A program made the translations under genes and the position numbers. From NCBI GenBank assembly GCA_039566865.1, contig CM076949.1:17274501-17338500 (forward strand): a stretch of DNA of 64,000 nt. The letters run 5' to 3'. Position 1 is the stretch's first letter, and each line of letters opens with the position of its first letter. The DNA comes from Aurelia coerulea. Its lineage: Eukaryota > Cnidaria > Scyphozoa > Semaeostomeae > Ulmaridae. The notes under the pieces are model-generated. The model did no database searches. It worked only from the letters and a program-made list of their open reading frames with translations, and was not told the origin of the DNA. Shown here piece by piece: positions 41,868-54,228 of this stretch.

Positions 41868-44383
41868 ATGTACCAAGCTGTTAAAACAATAAAGAAAATG
41901 AAACCTAAAAAACCTCTGATAATAAACTCAAAAGAAGGAAAAACCACCAATGAAAATGAACAAGTCAAGATAATAAGAGAACACTTCAAAAACTTCTTCA
42001 CTGATAAAAACTACAAGCAAATAGAAGACATAGCCCCAAAAGAAATGAAAAAACCTTTCACAACTGAAGAAATAACACAAGCCACACAAAAGTTGAAAAA
42101 CAATAAAACTCCAGGTATAGATCAACTAATAGGAGAACAAGTAAAATATGGTCCCGAAATAGTACATCAGACAATAGCTGAAATTCTAAACAAAGCTGTA
42201 GAAACAGGAGAATATCCAGATTGTTGGGGATACGTGCAAGCTCAAGTTGACGAGGACGTGGATATCCCCTCGGGGACTATGAACGCATGCGTAGTGTGTA
42301 AATTTTTGCTGATTCGATTACGTAATGCCACTATTTTCATCACGAACTTTTAGTCATTTGAAAGGAAACTGGAAGTCAGACATTGAAACGAAACCACATC
42401 CGCCACAGAACAATCAATTTTTGATGAGAGAACAATGGGTGAAAAGTTTTTAATCAGAATCGCTTGCGATAGCGTTTCATGGAAGTTTGGCAAAGAAATG
42501 TATTTATCTGGTTAAGAAATGATATTCATATGCTTGGTTTGCTTCAAATGGCCTCCTTGAAATTTAACGGGGCTTTCCATAGCACGGAGCGCTATCTTGT
42601 TTTGCCTAGGCCAATTTATCAACGCAAGACCAAAACCGTTCAACATTTACTTCTGTGCCAAGCTTCCAGAAAGGTCCATCATGAAATCTTTGTTTGCAGT
42701 TTCTTGTGGGCATATATCAAACATAACTGCAGTTAAGAATTGATAAAATATATGCTAAGTTTCCCGCATATCGAGCTGCGAATCTTCCCCGACTGCTTGC
42801 TGTCACTGCAACTTTCTTCGCAACGGCAACGGCTGCAGATATTTGAATGATTGAATTATGTCCACAGCGCATGCGTTCATAGTCCCCGTGCTGATTGGCT
42901 GTCAAGTTGACCAAAAAACAAAGCTGAAAAACAATACGGGGAGTACCATGTATCCCCAACAACAGAGGAATTAAAGAGTGGCCTTCTAAACCCACTACAA
43001 AAACTAGGAAAGAAATGTGGACCATGTGAAAACCTGAGACCGATTATACTATTGTCAATCCTAAGAAAAATCCTGGCAATATGCTTATTAAATAGATTCA
43101 TTGGTAGAATACTTCGACAACTACCTTCATCACAAGCAGCCTATCAAATACATAGATCAAGAACTGAGCAGATTTTCACTTTAAAACTTCTGGTTGATAA
43201 AGCCCTAACATCACAAGATTATGATTTATATATTTTGCTCACCGATATGTCAAAAGCTTTTGACATGGTTAAAAGGGATATATTGCTAGAAGACCTGAAA
43301 GAATTTCTTGATGAAGATGAAATACATATAATGAAACTTCTGATAGAAAATGTAAAATACAAAATCAAAGTTGGACAGACAATAGGAGAAGAATTTAACA
43401 CCACCCTTGGAATTGCACAAGGAGATTGCCTCAGCGCAATTCTTTTCATTATATATCTCTCAAAAGCATTAAACTTTAAACCACAACTAAGAGATCACAG
43501 CTATGCCCTACCAGAAATCCTAGGTGAAAAAATCCCACAACATCTCAATGAACATAGCTACACAATAACAGAAGCACAAATACATGAAAAATATCAAGAA
43601 AGTCTGATGATTCCCCTTCAATATGCAGATGACTGTGGATATGCAATTGTCTCAAAAGACCCTCACCTCATGAAATACACAGCAGCAACAATACCATCAA
43701 AATTGAAAAAGAGAAACCTGATTTGTAATGAGAGCAAAAATGAAGACTATGTTGTCACAAGAAATGGGTCAAAAGATTTTGAAAAATGCAAATATTTAGG
43801 AACGATGCTTGACACAAAAAAAGATTTTCAGAGAAGAAAGATGCTGGCAATAACATCAATGAATGCGTTTAGCCACATATGGGAAAATAAACACCTGTCC
43901 ATGAAACTTAAACTCAGAATCTTCAATGCATGTGTTGCCCCAGTCATGTTAGCAGGATCAGAATTGTGGACTGTAAATGAATCATTAAAGAAACAAATAA
44001 ATTCATTCCAGAGAAGATTGCTCAGACTCCTACTAAATATAAAATGGCCAAAAAAGCTATCAAATGAAAGACTGAAAGAAATAATAAAATACGAGGAATG
44101 GAGCAACATCGTAACCAAAAGTCAAATCAGATGGTATGGGCATGCACTTAGGTTACCTGCAGATACCCCATGCAAAATAGCTTTAGCAGAGTACAACAGA
44201 ACAACCAAAAGACCAAGAGGAGGACAAAAACAAACTTGGATAAAACAAGTGCATAAAGATTTAGAAAAAATAAACATTGACACAAGTAATATAGTAGAAA
44301 TAGCACAAGACAGAAAAAACTGGAGAAGAATAGTGGAGAGGTGTGTGCAGGAGATGCCTAATGCGGAGGAGCCCGCGAAATAG
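41868..44383 (+). pseudogene. LINE reverse transcriptase, disrupted by insertion
   Basis: Part 1 (41868-42220) encodes NNKTPGIDQL, the RT start motif, and runs to EYPD. Part 2 resumes after the second CAGA with EELKSGLLNPLQK, then ENLRPIILLSILRK, LTDMSKAFDMVK, GIAQGDCLSAILF, YADD (residues 191-194 counted from 43052) and the thumb. The insertion plus one duplicated CAGA is 746 bases. Taking this out brings part 2 into the frame of part 1 with no stop between. Upstream endonuclease is absent through 5' truncation. Confidence 0.88.
42221..42962. mobile_element. 742-bp MITE with 13-bp TIR and CAGA target duplication
   Basis: The ends TTGTTGGGGATAC and GTATCCCCAACAA are perfect inverted repeats, flanked by CAGA at 42217-42220 and 42963-42966. 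A second inverted block, 'ggggactatgaacgcatgcg' with its complement 'cgcatgcgttcatagtcccc', lies about 60-100 bp inside each end. It has no ORF of note. A 4-bp duplication is uncommon, and I do not assign a superfamily. Confidence 0.88.
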
Positions 44384-44409
44384 GAAACATGATGATGATG
44401 TGCCTGCTA

Positions 44410-45390
44410 AAATACGGAACGTAAAACCAAACAGAATGATGGAACGGGAACAATGCAAAATATAAAGTGGGGATCAATATTTTGTTACATTTTGGATTTT
44501 GCAATCATATTTTAAAGCAGGGCTCTGGAAAAAGAAGCCTGGAATGTATTCATATTTCTTCATATTGGCTTTAAATGATCATATTTTCTTGTGGACCACT
44601 TCCATTTAAGCCTTTCTGTCCAAACAAAGTTATGACCACCTTGTTCCAAAACTCCACAAGAAGAAAGAGAAAAACTACCCTACGATATAGATCTTGGCCA
44701 AAATACTTGGCACAAGTCACAAAATTGCACTTTAAAGTCCCTGGAGACGAGGCTGCCCGCCCCTTAATTTCACCCTTCCTTGAATCAAATGCCATTCGAC
44801 CTTCTCAACATTGAATTAGGGGGAAGGGGTGGGAGGGCGAGTCCAAGCACTATGATCAACGAACTTGAGTTGAAGAGCTTAGCAGAAAGAAGCGCAAAAG
44901 TAAAGTCAGTGGATATTGCATAGGAAAAGTTCATTCATACAACCGTAAATCATGTGAGAAGTAAAGCAACTCTTTTAACGTCATATTGTAGAACTGATAT
45001 ATATAAGTTTTTGCTTTCCCATGTGCAGCTTAATTATGGAACACTGTTCCTGTAGAAATCAGCAACCATTGTCATCTTCCACAAATTGCATTGGGACAAT
45101 TAGATTAAATGGCTCTAAATTATTGACTAATCTCTTTATTTAAAATTTATTTAATATTTTCTCACTTAACATTTGATGGATGACAGATATGCAAGCATTG
45201 CATCAATGTATTTCAATCAATTATTATTCATAGATATTGCAGGCTTAAACATCGTTATAAATATCCACCATGCATGATATGCATAATAACCATACATTTG
45301 GTTAATTTACATATATTGTAGATAGATAGATAGACACAGCGGCTGCGCCAGCCGCCGCGAAGTGGGAGGGGGTATCTAGTCGCGGGTCCA
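44410..45390. other. Intergenic stretch, nothing recognised
   Basis: AT-rich with short ORFs, and a GATA run near 45322-45333. Confidence 0.4.
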
Positions 45391-45391
45391 C

Positions 45392-45468
45392 AACCTCGTC
45401 CCTAGGGCCTTTGTCATATGAGGACGGACCACCGCTCCAATATGACGAAAGGCCCTGGGGACGAGGTT
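45392..45468. repeat. CCTCGTCCC hairpin element
   Basis: AACCTCGTCCCTAGGGCCTT and its near-complement ending at 45468 form a 33-bp arm hairpin with a short loop ('gaggacggaccaccgctcc' side). Tiny palindromic MITEs of this kind are common in cnidarian DNA as far as I recall. A GC-rich block (gctgcgccagccgccgcg) flanks it on the left. Confidence 0.7.
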
Positions 45469-45958
45469 GGGGGGTCCGGGGTCAAAGCCCCCGGACATTT
45501 TTTTGGGAAGGGAGACACCCTTTTTAAATATAGAAAACGCCCTTTCTAGATAGAAAACGACAGGTGAAATCATTGATCTGCATGCGAGAAACTTCAATAT
45601 AAGGCTTTTTATTGTATTACAACTGGTATTACAAATAGTAAAGCTTCAAATGAGTTATACGAGAATGTATTGAAAATATACATTTGATCTTGAACACAAG
45701 TGCCAAAGCATGTAGTCTAAGGATGTCAGCCTGCAAAGTTGATAATGCTCACAGGGGAAATGTTCTTGGCTTGATACTCTTTTGAACTGGAGATGTCCCG
45801 CTCACTATTTAATGAGCACCAAACACCCTGCTCAAGTCGTTCTTCTCCCATTTTTGCGCGCAAGTATATATGCTGATCAACTTCACTTTGCTATGCGATC
45901 ACAAACGACGAAAAAAGATGTCAGAATGATGAGATCATTTTTAGCATTAGATGACTAA

Positions 45959-47237
45959 CAGGGGCGGACTGGGGCATCAATTCCTTACCGGGAAATTAGC
46001 TGTTAGGGGCCCCACATTTGTAGAGGTTCACATTATTTTTGTAAACTAGCTAGCATGTTTGAAAAGTTACTTCGTAGTGTTTCTAGTGGTGTAGCCAGAT
46101 TTTTACCTCAAAAGGAGGCAACTTTGGACAAATCAAGTTAAACGAGGGCCTGGGCCTCGGTCTAGGAAATTTGTTAAGTGTACAATTTACAATTTACAAT
46201 TACCCTTTTCTTTACGATGCCGCTGAGCACCCATATTTTCGAAAAATCCACCCTTAATTGGATATGGGGTGCGCCTTCAAGCAGTCAAGTGAAATGAGAT
46301 ATTTTGGAAAAAGTGAATTAAGCGACGGAGACTTGCGTGGCAGCTTTAAAACAAATCATAGTTTTTTATCAAATTCTCGTCTGATGATGGCACGGCTAAA
46401 AAGGAAGAAGCAAGCGAAACGAGCTGAACATTTAAAGTACCACTTCGTTTAAGAAAATTTTTTCATGTGATGAGAGCCTAAATAAAGCATACAACAGCCG
46501 TGACAAATTAAGTGGTAGGGTATTGAAATAAGGGGGTCTGGGGGAGAAAATTTTCAGAGGATATGCCCTTTACTTTGGCTTAGAACACTTCTCGCAATCT
46601 AATGTTAGCAGTGCTAAAATAGAATTTGATCATTCGTAACAATTGTTTTTTCAAATTAGCATCCCAAGTAAATTCTTTGAGGAAACTGAATTTTCTATTG
46701 TCTAATTTTCTTATTTCAATGCTATCATGGTTTGTCATAATTTATCATAGTTCATCTGGGAAAATTTTGTAAAAGGCGTACCTTTACTTTGGCTTAGAGC
46801 GACTCTCCCAATGCCCTCAAATACTCTCCAGTATTTTTCGGATAGATTCCTACCATTCCCTACCGATAGCCAATTTCTCCTCGTTTTTGAAAGAATCTCG
46901 AGGATCATCTTTTGACAGAAGTAGGGGGTGGCAAATGGCCCCATCCCCATCCATGGCTGCGCCACGCCACTGGCATACAAAGTTGCACAAAGTGGCCGAC
47001 AGTAGCCAGGAATAAAGACGTCTTGAAGTGCGAGCGAAGCGAGCTGAAAAATTCCAGGCATACACTACTTAGATGGGCTTGAAAAGTGTTAAGATATCAG
47101 TTACAATTGCAATTTTTTTTACTGTGGGCCGCCAGCAAGCATTTGTGTCCCAAAGGCCCAAGGCAAAAAATGGCTATTGTCTTGACAAGGGCCCACCGAG
47201 AAATTTCCCGGTATCCCGGTGGGCCAGTCCGCCACTG
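45959..47237. mobile_element. hAT-like non-autonomous element, exact 8-bp duplication
   Basis: 1279 bp. The ends CAGGGGCGGACTGGG and CCAGTCCGCCACTG are inverted. The flanks are ATGACTAA on both sides (45951-45958 and 47238-47245). An 8-bp duplication and a CAG start fit hAT. Internal segments near 46555 and 46775 ('tttactttggcttaga') resemble the complement of the repeats at 17670-18240. No transposase was found. Confidence 0.85.
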
Positions 47238-47245
47238 ATGACTAA

Positions 47246-47690
47246 GAAAGCGAGGTTAACGAATGAACACAGACCTACCACTACCTTAAAATTCTTTTCT
47301 TATGACATTTTTGGACGAATCTAAATTACCACATTTTCAAAAAAGGCTCCCGTGGCTCCACCACTGGATAGACAGGCAGAGAGATACGGCGATCAGAAGG
47401 CCCAAAATGTATGTTTTCACCTCAATATTCGGGAAACGTCATGGAAACACTGAAACTTGCCTTGGCTATGTCCCCCCAGCTCCCTTTGGCCAGGAGTTTG
47501 CAGCATGGAAGAACATCATGAGTCAGCCGAAGAGGTACCCTGGGAACAAGAGCCAAAAAATTGAAAATTTGTATAAATATATTGGCTCTGGCACCCAGGC
47601 TACCGAAAAGGACGAAAAGCGGCCGAAATCTTTCGTCAATAGACCTTTTAGCTATTCTACAAGAGAGCCTGGATCGAGCGTAATTTTTAT
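47246..47690. other. Unassigned ORF with a small hairpin and MITE end
   Basis: A 140-residue frame (47302-47724) has no recognised domain. It overlaps a hairpin (TACCCTGGGAACAAGAGCCA at 47536-47555 against its near-complement at 47583-47602) and, from 47636, the AATAGACCTTTTAGCTATTC MITE end. The (ATATC)n run at 47690-47715 follows. It is more likely repeat than gene. Confidence 0.5.
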
Positions 47691-48279
47691 ATCATATCAT
47701 ATCATATCATATCAAATTATTTAAACACAAAATCCCTTCAGCTGAATTAAATACAAATCAAAGTTATGATGCAGTAATTACAGTATAACTAGGCTTGCCG
47801 CCGTCGTATTTGTCATTCAGGTGTATGGACAGTTGAATTTAGTGCGCCGGTGACAGAGGGATAAAATATATATATACATCTTTTTTTTTATTCCATAATA
47901 CATCGGTCTCAAAAGAATACTTGTGTGTGAAGAGGGACATAAGTATAATTTGGGAGTATCTTTGAACACCAAGGCCAAATGTTGATAGTTTGTTAAGAAG
48001 ATCTATTTAGCGTTACAAATCAATGCAGTCAGTTTGTGGCGTATTCCACTCTCCAAGGGGCTCTGTTGTATTAATTTGAAAATTGAAAGCAAGAGGGAGC
48101 CGATGCGAGAACGAACAACAGTTGTTTTGCTTTGAATTATATCCCTGCTGTGCTTTCTATTTTGCAAACTTAGTACACACCCTCTACACGGCATCTATTT
48201 TTCCTTTTCTCTTTTCATTTTGCATTGCTCTTTCCACTCTTTATAAACTATTACCATGAAAACTTAACTGTATACTTAC

Positions 48280-50690
48280 CGTAAAAGCTCTATTAAGCCC
48301 CCCTCTCTATCAAGCCCTCCTCTCTAATAAGCCCCTCCCCTCTGAGCCAAAATTTGAATAAGACCTCTCTGTATTAAGGGGGATCCCTCCATTTAAAACA
48401 AACTTTTTACTGGAAGCTTCAATTCTTGGTACCAATACATCTTCTGAAAGCCCTAGTCATGAGGAATTCATCCATGCATAAATAATGCTAATTTGCATAA
48501 TTAATTTGCATAAATTATGCGAAAACTGCGCAAAAAGTGACAAAACTAAAACAAATGCTGTGAGAAACAAGATGAAGCAATAACAATTTTGCTTGGCACA
48601 AAGTTGCCAAAGATATAGTTTGAGGGCCTGGCACCAAAAAATTTCAAGTGATTATTTCTGAAGCCATTTAACAGCTTTCAGAATCTGAAAACACGGAAAT
48701 TGCTTTAACAGTTCAGTGACCTTTGTTTACTAGCACTGAAAGGAGACTAGTTGAGTAGATTTTTTTGGTTCCAGGCACTCACAAAGCCTATGACTGCCAA
48801 AATGAGACAAGTCCCATGAAAATCTGTGAATCAGAACATGAAATATGGCTGTTTTACTAAACGTACCTATAGAAAAATACTATTTTGAGATATCGCACTT
48901 TAAAGTTTTGAATAAATTCTTTGCAATACCTAAACTTGTAAAACAGCCCTCAATGGATAAAATCTTTAATGTATTTCAATATGCTCCCTTTGCACATGAC
49001 TCTCCTCCCTTTGTAACCTTTTCTTCATCTAAAAGTCCTTTTTATTTTGCTTTTACAGTCTTTCTCCTATTATTGACATTTCTCTGTTTCGGTACGGTCA
49101 ACAGTCAAGTTCCGCTTCCTATATCCTTCTTCATGATTCACACTGGAACACTTCCCTTCTGTTATTCCTAGGTTCTCCAGCACTTTACAAAGCCCTTTTG
49201 CTCCCCCCTGTTCCCTCATCAAATGCAATAACAGCTGAACTAATTCCAAGTTCAAAGACAGTTCTCACACAAACACTGTTTCTGAGCATCTGTTCTAGAC
49301 AATCTGGTTGAACAACACGTTGGCATTTTGAGTACTTCCGTGCAAACATTTGAAAGCAATCCATCCTTTAATATGGATTCACATATATCATTGAATATGA
49401 ATTTTAAAATATCTTTAATATAGACAGGAAGATTCACTTTGGGTTTGGAGGTTGTTTTATTATCTGCATCCCTCTGCCATTTTACCAGGAAGTCCAAGTT
49501 TGCGGGGAAGAACATATACTATGTTGCTCATCTCCTACTGTACAGTGAAATAAAACAGCTGCAACAGCCTTCTTCATAGAGTAATAGGTTTCTAGAATCT
49601 TAGAGCATTGCCATTCCAAAAAAAACTTCTGATAAATCTTATGGCAATATCACATCAGTTATATTCATGTATTTGTCGATATTTGTGCTGTTGCCACAAA
49701 GATTCATTGCAACCAGGGCATCTGAAAGTGCCATCTACTATTCTTGTCAATGCCCTGAAGTTTATTAGCATGCTAAAGTTGCCTTCGTTGCCTGGACATT
49801 CTTTTCCTGCTCGTGCTCGTAGGTGTGTCACTTGGTTTTGAGCAAGGCTATTTAGGCCCATTTCTAACTGCATTTTCATCACGGATTTTCTCTCTGTTCT
49901 GGCCTTGCTGAGTCTACATAATGGTTTCTTTTGACTCTTTAGCCATTTCAGTTCTCCTTCTGGTTTTCTTGTTCGCCATTAGAATACTTCAGTCGATAAA
50001 ATTTCAAAATAACTGTGAACGATTTGTTGAGACACAGCAATACGATGTTTGATTCAGATTCAGAGGGAGATGCAACATGATTTAGAGGTTGACTACTGTA
50101 CAGTACATAGCATAGGGCGTCCATAGTGTTAGTTCTGTCACAAGGCATCCAGTTGAGCTTTTTGGGGGACTTATAACATTGTTTTGGGAGTTAATTCATG
50201 TTGCTAAGGCGTTGCTATGGAGGTATAAACATGACCACTCCTTGTTTACTTCAATTTACAGCAAAGCAGCTGTCCATGAAATGAAATATACAGCTGGATT
50301 CTGCATTAGTAAGGTTATTTGGACCCTATACCGACAAAATAAAAAATTCAAAATTTTGAACTTCTAAATGGAGGGAACCCTGTTATATCAAATTGTAGTG
50401 GCTACCAAAGATTTCCCATTTATTGACCTAGATAAGCTTGCATGTTAATTCTGATGTGGCTTGAGATAAAACTGTGTCGAATTTATGTATTTCACTCGTA
50501 AAATTGTATATTGTATCCGCAAAATACGGTGTAAATGATCTAAAAAGCTGTCATCTGTATCCCCGTCATTTGATTTTGTGAATAAGCCCCCCTATATAAT
50601 AAGCCCCCTCTCTAATATGCCCCCCTGTGGAGAGCCCGAAATTAAATAAGCCTCCTGGGTGCTTAAGGTAGCATCATCCCGGTCATAGAA
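48280..50690 (-). mobile_element. Element bounded by TAAGCCCCCC-type repeats with decayed ORFs
   Basis: 'attaagcccccctctcta' runs at 48293-48365 and 'aataagcccccctat' runs at 50580-50665 bracket the segment in the same orientation. On the - strand between them are open stretches: 49983-49655 (RTRKPEGELKWLKSQ... to HLRARAGKECPGNEGNFSM... CPGC), 50148-49948 and 49515-49070. They look like one protein broken by frameshifts. The CPGC and basic composition suggest a transposon protein, but I do not recognise the family. Confidence 0.45.
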
Positions 50691-52340
50691 TTACTATGAA
50701 TATGGGTATATAACCAAGTTGAGATGGTGGATAGGCATGATTGTAAGCTTTTTGGACTGAAAAGTTCAAAATTGCACCTTTCATGTTGCCATAGCAACCA
50801 AAAATAGACGACATTTTGCAAAAAATGGTACACGGAAAAGTACTTTCATTCTCTACTGATTAAAGTTATCTCAATAAATTAGCTGGACTTCATGCAAGTA
50901 TGTACAATGTCTGCCAAAAGTCCTTGGAACCATTTCTTGACAATCCGCAGCTCTAACCAGATCGATTAGGTATAAACACGCCCTCACCCCCGAAACAATG
51001 TTGATTTGCAAGGTTATTGTCCTAGCATTCCATCAGAGTCGCGAATCGTCCTGCCATCACCATTTGTATGATTAAATTTTGATGGCAAAAAATGTAGACA
51101 TAAGGATCTTAATCCCCTTGTGCTTAGCCAATGTAAAAGCAGAGGTTCATTTTGAAGCTCCATCTTCGGCAAAATTTCATTTAAATATCTCTTATGGTTT
51201 GGAAATTAAAAATATATCCATTACACAGATTTAGCGAAAATCGCATTTCCAGGAAATTGACTTCCAAACTTCATGAAAATGATAGTAATCAAATAGTTGA
51301 AATTTGCTAGGCCAATAACTTTCAGCCTCTAAAATCATTTTCTTGTCATTGTTGGACTGCCCTTTACTCCTAAATTTGTTTGTTGAAAGTTTTGAGGCTC
51401 ATTTCCTGTTATTTTCTGCAACTATATTCAGGTGCTGTCAAAGTAAACCAATGTTTTTATGTGAAATGTTTTTGTGCTACTTCACAATTTCTAAGGGATT
51501 TTTTCACTGCGTCAACAATCATATCAAAGTTTGCAATAACATCATAAACACCAACTGAAACATAAATTTTCCAGTAAAAGTAGATTTTGAAATCTATCCC
51601 AAATAATCCTGCAATTTGATTTTATATCCATTCGTGGAGAACACTTTGTCACTTCCAAATTAGCTTCAAAAATACTGCAGCTTTGAAGAATTACTCTCTG
51701 CTTCAATTAGATTAATTGTTGTTTGTAGAAATGCAGTTTTATAAAGCAGACATTCCCTGCCCTTGGAAATCTTCGACCGAAAACTGCAACAAACATCAAT
51801 ATGAAACAATCTTGTTGACTTCAAATTTCCTTTTCATGTCAGTGTTACCACGGCAAACTCTTTGTGGCATATAACCAGCAACCAGCAAATCAATTTTTCT
51901 TCCATATAACCACACCACGCAAGACAGATGAGTAATCTGGGTGGGAGAACATTTAGGCAAACTTTTTACATCCATCATTTAACATTTGATTCATTTCTAA
52001 GTTTCAAATCTATCTTAATTTCTACCTGATTGGAACCCCCTCTCTAGACCCTTGTTTCTGCAATGTTAATGAAGGGAAATGATCTTTCAAGTGTTTATCT
52101 GGCCGATTTAGGCCTGGGCTTTGCTCTTGGAAAATGTGGATCTTCTTCTCTTCTGGAGGGATGGGCCACCTAAGCAGGGCCTACGTCACTTTGAAAACTC
52201 TGGACCCGATTCTGAAGCCGTAGAAGTCTTTCTCTCTTCTTACTGGCAATTTGATTTATCAAACATCACTTCCATCTTTCTTGATGCACTGGTTACCAGA
52301 AAACTTGCGCTTTAAAGTCCCAAATGTAAAAACAGCATTG
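50691..52340. other. Intergenic stretch, nothing recognised
   Basis: Could be the continued interior of the previous element. No motif was recognised. Confidence 0.35.
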
Positions 52341-52349
52341 CGATCTTGG

Positions 52350-52652
52350 CCCGGGGGGGGTACTTAGTATATTTTGCTGACGCCATGTGCACTCCTTTCC
52401 GGGTATCGTTTTCGCCTCTTTTTTCTAACGCCGGGTATCAAAAGAAGGCAATTTTTCTAAAGCCGGTTGTTCAAACGTGTTATTTCATTGTTTTCCAACG
52501 AATTTTTACGTTTTGGGATATGCTTTTCGCCGATTTTTTCTAAAGCCGGCTATCATTTCGAGGGAAAATTCCTAAAGCCGGTTGAAAATTTTTTCTCTTG
52601 GAGCGCACCCCCCCCGTACAATTGAAAGTCAAGTACCCCCCCCCCCCCCGGG
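52350..52652. mobile_element. CCCGGGGGGGTACTT MITE, exact 8-bp duplication
   Basis: 303 bp. Ends are CCCGGGGGGGGTACTT and AAGTAC followed by a long C-run and GGG, flanked by GATCTTGG on both sides (52342-52349 and 52653-52660). The interior has repeated 'taaagccggttg'-type units. The family is widespread in marine invertebrates, to my memory, and the 8-bp duplication fits hAT. Confidence 0.85.
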
Positions 52653-52660
52653 GATCTTGG

Positions 52661-53690
52661 CTCTTTCATTAATAGCATGTTGCACGGTGATTCCAATAAG
52701 TGTTTCAGTGTTGTAATAGTTGCCCTGTTAGCTATGGTAAAGCTTAATTGGGTTTTGTTGTAGCTAAGATTCTCACTTTCAATTTGACTGGACTTGTTCT
52801 TAAAATTGATCCCATACCTACTCTCGTTCTTAAAGGGTCTGTTTCATCCAGCATGCCTTGCACGTGCCGTCTGTTGATGTTCCTTTGTTGTCCACCATTT
52901 TCATGGCCCATGAAAATGGCGGTTCTTAAATTTACCGTCTCCGACTTTCGAAACGAAGTTTTTGAATTATAACAATCACGGAAGCCTCTTATGTACGACT
53001 TTTCATTAACTAAACTAAAAAAGTTTCAATACTGCATCTCCTGAATTCTTGAAGAAATGGTTCTGCATTAATAAATTTCATAGTGGACATATCCGTTTCC
53101 CTCCTCTGCGGCCTGTGAAAGCAAATAGAAACTCAGAACTCATAGAAGAAAAGCAACGGCAACCAGAGCTACCGGGGAGAAGTATGAGTGCTATTGCAAG
53201 GAACAATAAATGGCTTTTCTACCTATCAATCATTTTAAGCAGGTCCCCAAATGTTGCATCACTGATTAAAATGTGATGGCTCATCGATTTTTCAACCTTT
53301 GAGATGACGAATCAACAGGAATTCTTGACGTCACGTAAGTGATCTTGCCACCGGGTGCCATGAGTATCAGAGCATTCTCTTGGGCCTAAGCCGCCATAAT
53401 GGTGCAACTGTGTGCTGCATGAGCTCAAGATATGTCGCATGGTCGAACCTCGTTTTCATCAGGCATCTTGAAAGCATTGCAATTCATCGCAATGGCTCCT
53501 TTACCAACCTTCCTCATTCCAAAAATTGGGCTTTTAAATGTAGGCCGCTCCGACCTCTCTGCATTAACATTGATATTATAGGGAGAGGAAATCAAAACTT
53601 GTCCCAAGATTAAGGAAAAAGAGAGGAAGAGTAAAGGATCATACTCATAGTATACAAAAATTTTGCTTCATATTGTAAAAACTATTTCCC
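52661..53690. other. Intergenic stretch, nothing recognised
   Basis: Several 60-77 residue frames without domains. A short perfect inverted pair ('cattttcatgg' and 'ccatgaaaatg') lies near 52898-52918. Confidence 0.35.
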
Positions 53691-53693
53691 TTA

Positions 53694-54228
53694 GGGGTCA
53701 GTCATTTATAACTCTGGATACCGGGGCGGGCCAGAATTGCTAAGCTAGCTAAGAGTTTTTAAACCCCTTCCAATTATCCCAAAAAAATTTCGAGCCCAAT
53801 TGAAAATTAGGAAAAGATTTCATACCCTACGACTGGCCATCTATCAAACTATTTTCAGATAACCACATCACAGAAGTTCTGTTTTGTAAAAGAGATAAAA
53901 AAAGACGAAAGGCAATGCTATTTGAACTTAATGAAGTACTACCTTGGAAGGCCAGTGAGCTGGAATTTTATACAAATGGGGTACAATGGATGATTTGAAG
54001 GCCGTCATTAAGAAGCTAGCTAGAGTTGCAGTTGTGCGAGGATATGGTATTCCATAGGCCTTATCGTGTCATTGAAGTAATTTTTTGGAGAATCTACCAT
54101 TACAGTTTTCGTACCCCCTCTAAAATGCCAAAAGAAGTTTCATACCCCCCAATTTTCTTTGAAATAGTTTTCATATCCCCACCAATTCTAACCCGCCCCG
54201 GTACCCAGAGCTATAAATGACTAACCCC
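53694..54228. mobile_element. Harbinger/Tourist-like MITE, copy 2
   Basis: 535 bp. The TIR GGGGTCAGTCATTTATAACT is flanked by TTA on both sides (53691-53693 and 54229-54231). The interior is inverted relative to copy 1 at 25351-25890. Confidence 0.85.

Larger units (their letters stand above)
41855..44397 (+). mobile_element. 5'-truncated LINE with 12-bp target duplication, split by a MITE
   Basis: Flanked by ATGTGCCTGCTA at 41843-41854 and 44398-44409. The RT frame begins at 41868, is broken by the insertion 42221-42962, and resumes to a stop at 44383. A GATGATGATG tail ends the element. The RT (GIAQGDCLSAILF, YADD) differs in style from the CR1-type elements. Its C-terminal RWYGHALRLP and RPRGGQKQTW motifs are typical of LINEs whose thumb ends in a 'GH..R' block. 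Confidence 0.9.

Noticed and set aside
43828..44118. Antisense frames across LINE coding regions (also 29277-29501, 35477-35701 and 58109-58423)
   Set aside because: They are complements of reverse-transcriptase coding sequence and carry no motif of their own.
47302..47724. 140-residue gene
   Set aside because: No recognisable domain, no splice support, and it runs through a hairpin repeat and a MITE end.
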